Source: Acanthosepion esculentum (taxonomy: Eukaryota > Mollusca > Cephalopoda > Sepiida > Sepiidae). Taken from it: 64,000 nucleotides of DNA. Made by a program: the position numbers and the translations under genes. Shown in pieces: positions 11,640 to 24,971 of the stretch; within the stretch, counting starts at the first letter, position 1; each line of letters begins with the position of its first letter. The stretch covers positions 25,324,190-25,388,189 of the forward strand of contig OZ038495.1 of assembly GCA_964036315.1 (NCBI GenBank), in the 5' to 3' direction. Below the pieces are notes generated by a model. It made no database searches and was not told where the DNA came from. It saw only the letters and a list, made by a program, of their open reading frames with translations.

Positions 11640-13608
11640 ATATATCATGTGAGTGTCAAATTTTCCAAGCGCTCTTTCCTCATTATGTGCCATAGAAATT
11701 TCAGCACTCTCTTCCTGATGTTAAGCAAAAACGTCCTTTTTGTTTCTACTTTCTCTAAAAATTCATCGTTGCTCAAATGTTCAGTGCAATGTATTCTCGT
11801 CCTATTTCTGAAGAACCACGTTTCTGTTGCCGCTTCTTCATCTGTAAAGCGATAGTCCAAAATTCACTGCCACATAGGAGGACTGATATTGCATAAAGGT
11901 TTAAAGCTCTTTTGGTTTCTAACAAGATTTTCCTGTTTCTTAATACTTTTTGTAAGGTATCTTTCATCAGTATCATGCGCCTTCAGGTTTCGGTGTTTCA
12001 CTTTCCGTGTCCTCCGTTAAAATAATTCCTGGGTATTTAAACTTTGTATTTGCATGATGTCATTACAACTATACATTCTGTTTCTCTTACAATTGATATT
12101 TAGTCCTTTCTTTTCGCATCCTTCATTACCTTCTGCAAGAGTTACTTTAATTTCCTTTCCATGTCCGCTATCAGTACTGTGTCATCTGCATATCTAATGT
12201 TAAGATTGTTGCCTCCAATAACGAATCCTGGTCGCAATTCAAATTCTCTGAAAATCACTTCACTGTAAAGAGAAAACGCATACTTGTCGTACATCTCATT
12301 CAATTTTTCGCGCGAATCGCTATATTGATAATAATGTCTGTTAAGCATTCTCCTTCATGAGAACTTTTAATTTTCTATATTTCATGGAGTTAGAATATTG
12401 CAACTGTTTCGTTAATTTTGAAGATCTTAAGCCATGAGTCATAAAGGGTCGACTATAATTTCCTGTTGTCAAACAATACTGTTTTAACTTATTTCCGTCT
12501 TGATTGACTTTTTACAGTCATCAGGTCGATACAGAGTATGTTATTTACATATTTTACTCATCTTCTGCATCCTTCCTATTCTTCCATCTGAATTCATCTC
12601 TTCAGTTTCTTATTATAGTCATCATAAAATGTAGACACACGATCACTCAGTAATTACTTTCCTGCGCTCAATTTTCCATGTCTTGTTGACTTAGGTTCTT
12701 CTGCTTCTGATCATCGATTTGGGAACATCATCTTTTCTCAAACAGTTTAGAAATTGATGTGCAACACTTTCGAGTAGTGTAGTGAATTTGTTTCTCATAT
12801 TCCCCGTATTCCATCTATACTTGGGGTGTTCGAATCAGCTAGTTTCTTGAGTGCCTTTCCTAGAAGAATTTAATTCGATGATTTTTCCTTCTTCGATATT
12901 TAGACATTTTTTTTAAATTTCGTTAGCCACTCTGTATGTTTATCTTGGCATCTCCATATTTATTTCCAGAAGTATTGTTTCCTTAGTTTCTGATTTTATA
13001 TTTCTTCTCGGTCTATTTATGGTCCTCTGAAATGTTTCTTCACGTTTTTGGAAGATGCGATTATGCGTTTGTTTTGTATTCCTCCGTCGATATCAATTAC
13101 TCTTGTTTTTCCGAACGATTCATTTTTTTTTCATCTTTCTAATATGCCTTGTATTCCTTTCTGTTTTTATTTTCTATGCCTTCCATAATATGGAAAGAGA
13201 TTAGTTCTTTAAGTGGTGTATTTTAGTAATCTTGAGTTATGTAATCTGTTTTACTCAAGCTGATTTCTTAATTGCAGCGTGACAAAACTTCCTATTACCA
13301 GTTTTTCACTAGCGGTCTATCAACTGGAGAATTTTTGTAGATATTTTTCTGTTCGGATTTGACTGTTTTCAATCCCTTAAGGAAAGTATTATATTATTTT
13401 CTCTGTATCGTTTTTAATATATTTATTTGATAATGTATTGTTTTGTAGGGTGACCGTTTCTGCATCTTCTTTTAGTCTAGCATTTCCTAGTCATCGTCTT
13501 CTGTTTCCTTATTTATGAAGTCTATGTTAGTCATAGATTCTTCGGCTTATAGATTTTATACTATAATTTTAGCTTTCTTATGTGTTATCTACAGTTTTTC
13601 GTCTGATA
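11640..13608 (-). mobile_element. Decayed RTE-like LINE
   Basis: On the - strand 12142-12348 carries a reverse-transcriptase piece with NIRYADDTVLIAD (the YADD active-site motif). Pieces in 11773-11976 read as thumb/C-terminal sequence (LYAISVLLCGSEFWT), and 11645-11860 reads RVLKFLWHIMRKERLENLTL, a typical end of this LINE type. Frames are broken. From about 12400 to 13608 the remains are too decayed to follow and the 5' limit is a guess. Confidence 0.75.
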
Positions 13609-13610
13609 TA

Positions 13611-14878
13611 CGAGGGTCATTCAATAAATAAGGTGAATTAAATCTGCACAAATGACCAAACAGAATTTGTTCAGGGGATGTCTTTTCATGAGACGATGAA
13701 ATTTTCCACTCCATTTATATATTTTTTCCTCTTTCTGAAAAGCATATATTCTGTTTTCTTAGAATGGTCGCTTCATTTTTTACCCCGCTTTACTTTAATA
13801 TCTTCTTTTGAAGTTTCTACAGTTTTCTTCTATCTGTCATCAACATAGTATTATCGGCATATCTTATGTTGATAAAATGGCACCCACCAACAATATATCA
13901 TGGTAGGAGTTCTAATTTTCTTGGGAATACTTATCCGCTGGGAAGACACGAACTTATCTTGCTCCAGTTTCTATTTTTGTGTATATATTCAATTAATGTT
14001 CTATGCGTATGCAGAAGTCTTACTCCAAGTATATAGCCTGGATTATTCTAATGTCTTTTCCAATTAAATCAAATGTCCATAACAGTTCAAATATATATTT
14101 TGTGTATTCTACGCGTGTCATTTAATAAATAAGGTGAATTTTTCGGTATAAGGACTTCTAATACAGATAGAAGCTTACTTTGTTTTTAATTTTTCAACGT
14201 AGTCTCCCAGAACTGTCACAAACTTTTCCCATCTGTGTACAAGCTTCTGTATTCCCTCATCGTAAAAATCTTTGGACTGATGTCTCAGCCAGTCGCTCAC
14301 AACACTTTTGACTTCATCGTCACTTTTAAACTTCGTGCCTCTGGTGAACGCTTTCAAGGGACCAAATAGGTGAAAGTCTGAAGGGGCAAGGTCTGGCTGT
14401 AAGGAGGATGAGGGAGCAGTTCCCAGCCCAGCTCATTGATGGTCTGCACCGTTTGGGCTGCTGTGTGAGGCCTTGCGTTGTCATGATGCAAGATGACTCC
14501 TTCTGACTGATGACCCCTGCGTTTGTTCTTTATGTCTTTCAAAGTCCTTGCAATGTCATCCACTGTCACCCTTCTGTCAGACTGAATGAGGTCATTGACT
14601 GATTCGATCACCTCAGGGGACCTTCTCCTATGAATTTCAACTGGTTTGCACCCTTCAGCAACCAAAAACTTCGATAACTGACCGCTGTTCAATCCTGGAG
14701 CATGCTTCTTGGTCGGCCATCTTTGTTAATCGCCAAAACTCTCAATTTTTTTTAATCTGCAAAAGAAATTAAATCCATATGAAAAAGTAAAACAAAAAAA
14801 AATAAAAAAGAGTAAGCTTCTATCTGTATTAGAAGTCCTTATACCGAATAATTCACCTTATTTATTGAATGACCCTCC
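13611..14878 (-). mobile_element. Composite mariner-like element carrying an RTE fragment
   Basis: The outer ends are inverted copies of the same mariner terminus: cgagggtcattcaataaata at 13611 and its complement ending ...gaccctcc at 14878, each flanked by TA. Inside are 13640-14111, an RTE fragment, and 14112-14878, a deleted mariner copy. The RTE part and the mariner match the reverse complement of 55456-56806 at what looks like well over 90% identity. The left terminus is only about 29 bp long before RTE sequence begins. Confidence 0.8.
14112..14878 (-). pseudogene. Mariner-like element, doubly deleted copy 1
   Basis: TIRs of about 65 bp are present, with the left end mutated to cgcgtgtcattt. 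On the - strand the transposase start (near 14723) reaches EIHRR and then jumps to [11 protein letters not shown], losing about 40 residues kept in copies 2 and 3. It next jumps from DDIARTL to [10 protein letters not shown], the deletion shared by all three copies. The second catalytic D region ([13 protein letters not shown]) remains; the first is gone. Frame shifts also occur. It cannot encode an active enzyme. Confidence 0.88.
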
Positions 14879-16009
14879 TATTTCATCGACAAGTGACTGG
14901 CCTGATCTTATACTACGTATATTTATGTCTATATTCTATGCACCTTTCCTCTATGGGGTGCCTTAAGTTCCAGGTAAAAATACATTAATAATTTATTATG
15001 TTTCGACTTACATTTCTTTCGATAGCCAACAGTCACTGAATAATGATTCAGATTCTGCTATAATAATCATAAGCAGGAAGTACAACAAAAGTTTCCAGTG
15101 GACGACTAGGTCACTCCTGTGACCAGCAAGTTAATGCACGAAGGTCGTATTCTATCCTATATTGTTCAATTTTCTGGCCTCATTCTGGTTCCCTGCCGAG
15201 AGACGCCATGCTTCCTTCTCTACTGGACAACCAATACCGAACGTTTTAGATTTGCTTTGCATTTTATGGTAAGATGTACTTTATTTTTATTGCCAAGAGT
15301 TGTTTTTTCATTGGCTGACGCCAACATGTATTTCTTAAATGTTTTCAAAAGTAATTTAAAATTAATAATAGATTATACGATGTAATGTTTTTAGCTTTTT
15401 TCTATTTTTACTGATTTAAAGTAATTTCTAATTAAAAATAAATAATAAATTCAATAAATTCAATAATTATATTACAACATTAATAAAATATTTATATTTT
15501 TAATTATTTTATAATAATTATAAACTTTTATAATTTACAACGTAGTTAAATTCAATTGTCAGAATTCCTCACCAAATATCTTTGCGAAAATCGAAGTCCG
15601 GATAGATAAGTGAACATTTGATTTTATTTGTTATTATTAATTCTTTATCTCTTGATATTAATGTTCAAAGTCTGAATAACCATAACTGCGTTATCTTCGA
15701 GAAATACACAGGTTGAACGCTTTTTTGTCAAAGCAGCCTTCGTAAGTATTATATATTTTTACTGCGAATATATTTACAATTGTTATGAAAAAAAATGACT
15801 AACCTTTTTTTTATTGTTAAAAATATCAGTTTATTCCAATCTTCTTAAAACCTTGTTTGTCGTAATGAATTATAAGACAATTGTAATATAAATTAAAATT
15901 ACAAATCGTAATTCAGTAATTATAAAATGGTCAAAGCTATATTGAAATTCATATTTATAGTACTTTAAAAGGCACTGAACTAAGAAGATCGAGAATTATA
16001 TGAATTAGG
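14879..16009. other. Unassigned AT-rich sequence
   Basis: No gene recognised; 15400-15970 is extremely AT-rich. Confidence 0.4.
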
Positions 16010-16285
16010 AGACACACTGGAGTAATGGATAGCTGCTCGGATTGAGAAGCCGAGTTCGAATTCCAATCGAATCCATTACATTCACTTACGTGCTAATACT
16101 ATTGAGAAAGGTATAACTCCTCTTCTCCCCCAGCTATAGGTAAATAGCAGGACTAACCGGGTTCTATAGACTTGGATGGCAACTGGTCTACCGAATTTCT
16201 TTCTGCGGTAGACCAGTTGCTACTGCAGGAAAAAAAATCTGTATCCAAAAATACATGATTGCCTAAGCGTATATCACGCATGGCA
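16010..16285 (+). mobile_element. tRNA-derived SINE, type 2
   Basis: A tRNA-like head with A-box-like tggatagctgctcgg and B-box gagttcgaattcc is followed by a body (gtaaatagcagga, cactggtctacc region) and a tail ending in cacgcatggcacataactga. A second copy lies at 32876-33160 in the same orientation with the same order of blocks, defining the unit. A short inverted pair (ggcaactggtctac with gtagaccagttgc) forms a hairpin in the body. Confidence 0.8.
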
Positions 16286-16582
16286 CATAACTGACTGAAT
16301 TATATAACTGACAGTAGTTTAAACATGGCTAAACCTATATTGAAATTTATATTCATAATACTTTAAAAGACACTGAACTAAGAAAATCGAGAATTATTAT
16401 TAGATATATCCAATTTACATGGCGGAAACTTTGACACCTGAGTAAAAAAGAAAATTATCTAACAAGTTTATGGTCATTTGTTTTCTACTAATCGAATCTG
16501 AAAAACGAAAAATGTTCTGATAAAATAATTACTTCTAGATTTTCAGTAGAATCGGTAATATTTGCGTTTTTAATAACACCTT

Positions 16583-16975
16583 TTGAATATATGTAAAAGA
16601 GAATATTTATTTTTACAGCAGTCTCCCTTGAAAATTTTAGTGAATTGTTTTTTTCACGCAATTGCTTCCCATTTTTCTAATTTGGCGATTTTCATTTGCG
16701 CATCGAGATGGATCACATTGATGTTTACACTTCATAAAGATAAGTCATTGAAAAATAAATACCGAAAAATAAAAATTAGAACCCAAAATAAAAGTATATG
16801 CGCAGGAGAGAAGAAACAGAGTTTTGTCACCGACGAGAATTGTGCTCGAAGAAAAGAAAATAAGGCGACAGCCGGGGAGAACGTCTTCACATGTATTTGT
16901 TGCAATCTAGGCTGTCACTTCCGTTTGGACCTGTACAGTCATAACATGCGCTGCGCCGCCACCAGCAGCTAAGGC
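16583..16975 (+). pseudogene. LINE C-terminal fragment with CCHC-like finger
   Basis: An open frame of 129 codons ends with FTCICCNLGCHFRLDLYSHN and a following Cys, the spacing of the zinc-finger tail found at the end of many LINE polyproteins. The basic region before it fits the same interpretation. The first ~60 codons are probably chance extension into flanking DNA. No RT sequence precedes it. Confidence 0.5.
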
Positions 16976-17019
16976 ATAACTCTTTAGGCGCAGGTACATG
17001 TTTTTTTTTTAAATTATTA

Positions 17020-17260
17020 CCACATTCGGACTGTTGTCCTCATCTTTATTGCTATATTCACGACGTTTAGGCAATTGTACGCTCTTAATATCTACCTATA
17101 TTTCTGAGATAAGGTATTGTAACTATTTACCTTATTCGAACTGCTGTACTCATCTCTATTGCCATATTCACGACGTGTCGGTGTACAACAGCCGAAACGT
17201 GGTGAGTGTGGCAATAAAGATGAGGACAACTCTCCGAATGATGTAAATAGTGTAAATAAA
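17020..17260. repeat. Dispersed inverted-repeat element
   Basis: ttcggactgttgtcctcatc (about 17033) and tctttattgc are repeated inverted at 17210-17245 (gcaataaagatgaggacaac..tccgaa). One arm recurs singly at 20092-20130 (aataaagatgaggacaaatg). Confidence 0.65.
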
Positions 17261-17424
17261 TAAATGTATCTCCCCACATCATTTTCAACAGAATTTTCTA
17301 CATGATTTGTAGAAGAATTAAGCAATAAGCTAATATTGAACGGAGAGGCCATTAAATTCAACCGTTATTAATTAAAGTTAAATTTTCTTTGCAAATTTGG
17401 AATATTTTTATTTATTTATTTTTT

Positions 17425-18105
17425 TTTTTTAAGCGTTTCACCCCAAGCAAGGCGGGAAGCCACTAGCACGCAAGGGGTTACAGAGAGTTGGAGCGAGAGC
17501 AAAGAGGAGTGATAGAGGAGAGGATGAAGAGGAGGATAGGGGATAGATCAAGGCATCTGGAGACGTCGATTGACATTACATTTGAATAGTTGGAGATTAT
17601 AGCTATCAGGAAAACAGGAAAAGGGAAGGGTGTTCCACCGGCGAAAAGTGCGAGACATGAAGCTATTGGAGTAGAAGTGACGGCTACATTTAACAGTTTC
17701 GACAGTGAAAGGGTGTGGGCGAGATGCCAGCCTAGTAGAACGCTTAAATTCATGAAGTCTGGAAACCAGCGAAAGCAGATCATCGGAGCAGTTGCCCTGA
17801 AAATATTTGTAAAAAAGACAGAGGGAAGCGACGGCATGTCTGTGAGATAGCGACTGCAGACGAGATGCCAGATCAGGGCCAGTTACATTGCATATCCATC
17901 TTTGGACCTTGAGACAAAAGGGAAGGGGCTCCAGACCATATATGGCAGCAATGCTCCATGTAAGGGCGAATGGTGGATTTGTAGATTTGAAGGATCGACT
18001 CCTGGGAGAAAAATTTCCTGGTGCGGCACAGGGAGCCAACTATCCTTGCTGTGGACGAAGCTATTGACCGAACAGTTGCAAAGAGGTTCTCCAAAACAAA
18101 TTGTA
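17425..18105 (-). mobile_element. LINE 3' fragment (Jockey-like)
   Basis: Same family as 2130-5240. On the - strand 17548-18109 reads through [36 protein letters not shown] and SFMSRTFRRWNTLPFSCF to the 3' end with the shared cttgcttggggtgaaa. Only the C-terminal region is present, as expected of a 5'-truncated insertion. Confidence 0.85.
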
Positions 18106-18420
18106 CCAACTCACTTTTTAAAATTTTTAATTAATATTTTTCGACAAGATATAAGATTTTTGTTGCAGATAGCGACTTATAATACTTAATGTTAACTATA
18201 TTGTATATATATGACAAATCATATGCATTAATTTTACAGAAATGTAGTTGTCATGTTTATGTAAAAAGAGAAACCGAAATTATAGGAATTTTATCGTCAC
18301 ATTTCTTGATTTTTTCAAAAGTGAAAGCTCTCAAGAAAAGACGCTCTTCAAAAAAAAAAATTTGAAGCCTCAAATCACTGAAAATATTTTCCTCTTAAAT
18401 TATTAAATACAAAAATTCAG
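18106..18420. other. Unassigned AT-rich sequence
   Basis: Nothing recognised. Confidence 0.4.
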
Positions 18421-18825
18421 AACAGTGTTGGTTCGTCAAAGATCCCGGAACAAGAGACGCGATATTAATGCTAGGAATGTTATTAAAAAGAGCAATACAA
18501 AGTCAGTGTACCTCTGCTTTGTAGATTACGCAAATAAATTTGATAAAGATCCATTAGAACTGCTAAGCAACCTGGACATATTTGGGAGGGAGTTTAGAAT
18601 AATGAAGAACATATAATGGCAGCAATCCGTCTGCATCAGGATAGAAAATGAATTCAGTAGATATACAAAAATAGAAAGGGATGAAAGACAAGGATGTGTC
18701 TTCTCACCGGACTTATTCAAATTATACAGCGGGGAGATTCTGAGAGAATTGGATGGTCTAGCAAGCTTCAGTATTAGCGACAAAAGTATTAATATACGAT
18801 GTACAGATAACACAATGTTGATAGG

Positions 18826-18950
18826 TACCCCGAGGCGGTTAGCAAGCTTGTCTCGCTGGAACAATTACGACCGAGTAGTGAGTTCGATCCTCACTGAGTG
18901 CCCCATTCTTTCGGCCTTCTGCCACATCTAAGCTACGCTTGGAAAAATCA
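18826..18950 (+). mobile_element. tRNA-derived SINE, type 1
   Basis: Head: ccgaggcggttagcaagc with B-box gttcgatcctcac; tail: agctacgcttggaaaaatca. Inserted in the RTE relic directly after its active-site region. Same family as 19327-19456, 30000-30085 and 48880-49012. Confidence 0.85.
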
Positions 18951-19326
18951 CTATTCAGAATGTGGGAGAAGAGAGAATGAATGCAAAAGGATAAGCTCAA
19001 AATGCAAATTACAAATCGGAGATACCAAAATCAACCAAGCACGAACATTTAAATATCTGGGAAGTGTTCAAACAGAGGGCTGAATATTCGACACTGAAAT
19101 CTGAAGACGCATTGGGATAGCTAAAGATGCATTCCAAAAGCTAAGCAGGGTATTAAGAGATAGAAAAACGCCGTTAGAAATAAAGAAAAGAATAATGAAC
19201 TGCTACGTGATATCTGTCAAAATGTATAGCAGTGAATGCTGGACAATTTTTTCAAAGATGAAGAGACTTGAAGAAACAGAAATTTGGTTCTACAGAAACA
19301 TGCTGAGGATACCACATTCTAAATAG

Positions 19327-19456
19327 TGATTTTCCAAGCGTAACTTAGATGTGGCAGAAGGCTGAAAGAATGGGGCACCTAGTGAGGATCGAACTCATTA
19401 CTCGGTCGTAATTGTTCTAGCGAGACAAGCTTGCTAACCGCCTCGGGGTGCCTAAC
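19327..19456 (-). mobile_element. tRNA-derived SINE, type 1, inverted copy
   Basis: Reverse complement of the SINE at 18826, about 380 bp away in the same RTE relic. The pair could form a long RNA hairpin. Confidence 0.85.
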
Positions 19457-19795
19457 CATATTCTGAATATGGAAGTAACCACGAAGTTTTAGAGAAAAGG
19501 AAAACAAAAAGGAAACTGATATTTAATTTATCAGGAAGAGACAATTAAAATTTCTAGAGCACACAATGAGGAAGGAGGGCTTAGAAAATCTATTATTCAC
19601 AGGACAGTTTTAGGGCAAGAAGGACAGAGGATAACAACGTATAAAATATTTAACGAGCTCGACAAAATCAGTGGGGCCGCAGGGTTTAAAAATAACGAAA
19701 GACAGAATTTATTTAGAACGGAAAGGAACAGGAAATTGTGGAGACCTATGATCGCCTACGTCCTGAGGTGACTCAGCACATAAAGAGAAGTGAAA

Positions 19796-20199
19796 AAAGC
19801 AATTGTTAAATCTTAGTTCCCGTTTTCAGCCTCCTGTTTTCTATAAATTACGTTAATATTATTCAGTTTTCGATAAAAATGTAGGTTTCGTAAATTTCGA
19901 CATTGTTCAGCTCTGAGTGGTATCCATACAATGCTTATAAATATTTTATTCACTTTCATTTTTTTTTTAACTGGAATAACTGAGACATCCGGAAGCGGCA
20001 TGGCACGTGGAACGAGAACAATCTACTCCGGTGGACGAAATAAAGGCTTCGGTTCGAAATGCCAATCACTTGACGAAAGCATTGAATATAACAATAAAGA
20101 TGAGGACAAATGTCCGAACAATGTAAATAAAGTAAATATATTTATATTTAAACCGTTTTCTTACTGTGAAAAGTGCTACTGTTACTAATACTTGTTCTA
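19796..20199. other. Unassigned sequence with one arm of a dispersed repeat
   Basis: 20092-20145 repeats one arm of the element at 17020-17260. No gene is supported. Confidence 0.5.
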
Positions 20200-23100
20200 A
20201 TCTAGTTAAATACAATGTAAACCATTTTGTCTTAGTGTGACAAGAAATGTACCACATGAAAAATGATACATCTCTAGTTAAATTTAGTTTGTGGCAAGAA
20301 AGAACTAGCCTAGAAAATTTTTTTTGTTAATTAGGTTTGTGGCAAGAAATACCTTGCTTAAAAATTTATAATTTTCTAGTTCATTTTAGAGACACCTGGC
20401 TTACAAAATGTATAATTTTATTGTTTATTTTAGGTTGAAGCAAGAAATACCTTGTCAATAAAATTTATACTTTTCTAGTTTAATTTAGTCTGAGGCTGTA
20501 AATACCTCACTGACAAAAATTATACTTTTCCAGTTTAATATAGTTTCTGGCCAGAAATACATCGATTAAAAAAAATTCGTTTCATTTATGTTGTGGAAAG
20601 AAATACCTCGCTTACAATATTTCTATTTTTCAAGTATAATTTAGTTTATAACCAGAAATAACTCGTTTACAAAATGTATAACTTTTTAGTATAATTGTGC
20701 TTGTGTAAATAATTTGTTTACAAAATTTATATTTTTCTAGTTTAACTTGGTTTGTAACCAGAAACAGCTTGCTTAAAAAATTATACTTTTCTAGTTCAAT
20801 TCAGTCTGCGGCCAGAAACGCCATACTTACAAAATTTCTACATTTTTAAATAAAAATAATTTCTAAACAGAACTAGCTTGGATACAAATTTTCACTTTTC
20901 TAGTTTAATTTAGTTCGTGGCAAAAACATCCCGCTTACAAAATGTATAACTGCCTTCTTTAATTTTGCTTGTGGTCAGAAATGACTCGCTTAAAATCGTC
21001 ATGCTTTCCTAGATTAAATTTGATTGTTACTAAAAACAAATCGATTACAGATTTATATTTTTGCGGTTTAATATAGCTTGTGGTCAGAAATACTTCGCTT
21101 ACTAAATTTATACTTTTCTAGTTTGAATTATTAGCTGTCAAGTAAAACCACAATCTATATTAAACATGATAATTTTATACATTTCATGTTTAATTTAAAA
21201 TATGAAATATCGCCCTTCCAAAATTTATACATTTCTAGTTTAAGTAACTTTGGGGTACAAAATACCTCGCTAACTAATGCTATAGATTTCGAGTTAAATT
21301 TAGCTTGAGGCGAGAATTACCTCAATTACAAAATTATAAGTTTCTAGATTATTTTAGCGTGTATACAAAAAAACATTTGCTTACAAAATTGGTAGTTTTT
21401 AAGTTTAATTTATTTTGTGACCAGAAATACAACGCTTAAAATGTTTATACTTCCCTATTTGATTTATTTTATAGCAAGAAATAACACACTTGCAAAATTA
21501 ATACCTTTCAAGTTTGATTTATTTTGTAATCATTTAATTTATTTTGTTATAAATTTAGGTTGTGGCAAAACACTTCGCTTAAGAATGTATATTTTTCTAG
21601 GTATATTTACTAATGTAGTAAGAAATGATAGAGTTGCAAAATGTATAATTTTCTAATTTATTTGTGTCTGAGACATGAAGAAATACTTCGCTTGCAAAAT
21701 TTACACTTTTCTAGTGTCATTTTATTTGTAGCCAGAGTTACCTCGCTTAAAATAATTACACTTTTCCCGTTTAATTTAATGAAAAAATAATAGCTTTCTT
21801 GTTCTATTTAGATTTACCTCGCTTCCAAAATTAATAGACACGAATTTAAATTACTGTTTGTTGCAAGTATTGGATCACTTGTGAGATTTATTCTTTTCTA
21901 GTTTAATTGATTTTATGGCAGAAATACCTCACAGTCAAAATTTATACTTTTTAGATGAAAGTATTTTGGGTGAGAAATATCTCGTTTACAATATTCATAA
22001 ATTTCCAGCTTAATTTAATTTTTGGAAAGAAATGCCTCACAAAATTAATACATTTCAAGTTCAATTCAATTAGAGGCAAATAAACATTTCGCTTACAAAA
22101 TTTATACATTTCACAACTGAATTTACTTTTTTGTAGAAAATAACTAGCTATCAAAATTTATACTTTTCCAGTTTATTTTATTTTGTGCTAAGCTCATAAA
22201 ATTCATCATTGTCTAATTTAATTAAGTTTGTGACAAGAAATGCCTCTCTTGCAGTATTTATACCTTCTAATTTAATTATGTTTTAGACAGAAACAACAGT
22301 TACAATATTTATGCTCTTCTAGTGTAATTGTGTTTGTGGCAAGAATTAAGTCGCTTATAAAATTTGTACTTTTATATATTAAATTAAATTTTGCAAGAAA
22401 TACCGCGTTTACAAAATTCATACTTTCTGGTTTAATTTAGTTTGTGACAAGAAATGCAATGCTTAGAAAATTTATAACTGTCGTTTAAATTTTTCGTGAC
22501 ATGCAATTCCTCACTTAAATAATGTATACGTTTCTACTTTTATTTAGTTTTTGCTTAGGAATACCTCACTTACAAAATATATACTTTCTATTTTAAATTA
22601 CAGTCTGGAAAGTAATGGCTAACTTATGGTCAAGAAATGTTGGGCTTACTAAACATTTGAATTTGTTTTAATTTATTTTATGGTCAGAAATACCTCGCTT
22701 TCAAAATTTATACTTTTCTTCTCTGATTTAGCTTCTAGAGATAGGCAACTCGCTTATAAAATTTATTCGTTTCTAGTTTAATTCTGTTTGAGGCAAGAAA
22801 TATCCCGCTTAATATAATACTTTTTTTATTTTAATTTAATTTTTGGCCAGAATTATTTTGCTTAAAAAGTTTACACACTTCAAGTTTAATGTAGTTTATA
22901 ACTAGAAATAAATCGCTTAAAATATTTATACTTTTCTACTGTAATTTATTTTCTGGCAAAAATAAACATCGCTTACAAATTTCATCCTTTTCTAGTTTTA
23001 TTTAATTTCAACCATGAAATACCTTGCTTATAAAATTTATATTATTCTACATTCATTTTAACTTTGAGGCGAGAATTACCTCAATTACAACATTATACGT

Positions 23101-24914
23101 TTCTAGATTATTTTAGCGTGTAGACACAAATATATTGCTTACAAAATTTATATTTTTCCAGTTTAATTTATTTTGTGACCAGAAATACAACGCTTAAAAT
23201 GTTTATACTTCTCTAATTTGATCTATTTTGTAGCAAGAAATAACTCACTTGCAAAATGAATACTTTTCGAGTTTAATTTATTTTGTAAGCATTTATTTTC
23301 TAATGAATTTAGTTTGTGGCAAAAACACTTCGCTTACAAAATATATACATTTCTAGGTTTATTTAATAATGTAGTAAGAAATTATAGACTTACAAAATAA
23401 TAAATTTTCTAATTGTGTCTGAAACATAAAGGAATACCTCGGTTACAAAGCTTATACTTTTTAGTGGAATTTTGTTTGTAGCCAGAGTTACCTCGCTTAA
23501 AATAATTATACTTTTCCCGTTTAATTTAGTGAAAAACCTATTTGTAAAAAATAATACCTTTCTTGTTCTATTTAAATTTACCTCGCTTCCAAAACTAAAA
23601 GACTTGAATTTAAATTATTTTGTGTTAAGTCTTGCCTCACTTGTACGATTTATACTTTTCTAGTTTATTTGATTTTATGGCAGAAATACCTCGCTTGTCA
23701 AAATTTATACTTTTTAGATGCATATATTTGAGTGAGAAATACCTCGCTTACATTATTCATAAATTTCCAGTTTAATTTAGTTTTTAGAAACAAATACCTC
23801 ACAAAATGAATACATTTCTAGTTCAATTTAGTTAGAGGCAAAGAAATACCTCGCTTAAAAAAATTATACGTTTCACATTCAATTTTGTTTTTAGTAGATA
23901 ATAACTAGCTTTCAAAATTTATACTTTTCCAGCTTATTTTATTTTGCTTACAAAATTTATATTTTACTTAGTTTAACTTAGTTTGCACAGAGAAATACCT
24001 CTCTTAAAAAATTTATTCTTTTCTAGTTCAATCAATTCAGTTTCCGGCCTGAAATACCTCGCTTACAATATTTCTACTTTTCTACATTAAATTAATTTCT
24101 ATTCAGTAATATTCTTATAAAAAATTTATATTTTTCTAGTTTAAATTATTTTGATGCAAGAAGTACAACGCTTTACAAAATAAACATTTTCAAGTTTAAT
24201 TAAGTTAGATTTACCTCGCTTACATAATTTATTCTTATTTTGTTTGTGACCAGAAATACATCGCTTAAAACGTTTATAATCTTTAGTTTACTTTAGTTTG
24301 TAGTTATAAATATCCCGCTTGCAAAATTTATACTACTCTGGTTTAATTTCGTTTGTAGAAAGTAATAACTCTCTTAAAAGTATATACTTTTCTAGTTTAA
24401 TTTAGTTTTGGCAGGAAATTCATCACTTACAAAATTTGTATTTTTTCAGTTTAAAATATTTTTCGTCAGAAATAATTCACACAAACCCTGTAAACCCTGC
24501 TAGTTTAATTCATTGTGTAGACAGAAATATCTTGCTTTATACTTTCCAGTTTAATTTAGTTTGATCACAGAAATAGGTCGATTAAAAATTTATACTTTTC
24601 GAGTTTAATTTAGTTTGTAACCAGGCATAAATGGCTTACTATAATTTACGGTTTAACTATAAAGGTACTTCGCTTAGAATATTTATACATTTCTAGTTTA
24701 ATTCAATCTGTTGCCAGAAATATCGTGATTAAAATGTTTGTACTTTTCTAGTTCAAATTATTGTGTATTCTAGAAATACCTAGCTTGGTTTACTTTAGTT
24801 TGTAAAAATAAAAATAATGATTTTCTTGCGTAATTTAGTTTGTAGCCAGAAATACCTCGCTTGCAAAATTTATACTTTATAGTTTAATTCAGACTGTGGC
24901 AAGAAATATCTCAC

Positions 24915-24971
<57 letters not shown>

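Larger units (their letters stand above)
18421..19795 (+). mobile_element. Decayed RTE-like LINE interrupted by two SINEs
   Basis: + strand pieces in order: SVYLCFVDYANKFDK (RT palm, 18505-18550), RDERQGCVFSPDLF (18680-18720), INIRCTDNTMLIG (degenerate YADD region, 18790-18825), TFKYLGSVQTEG (19045-19080), RIMNCYVISVKMYSSECWT (19190-19245) and IWFYRNMLR (19280-19310). A downstream C-terminal remnant runs to about 19795. SINEs sit at 18826-18950 (+) and 19327-19456 (-). Stops throughout show it is dead. Confidence 0.85.
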
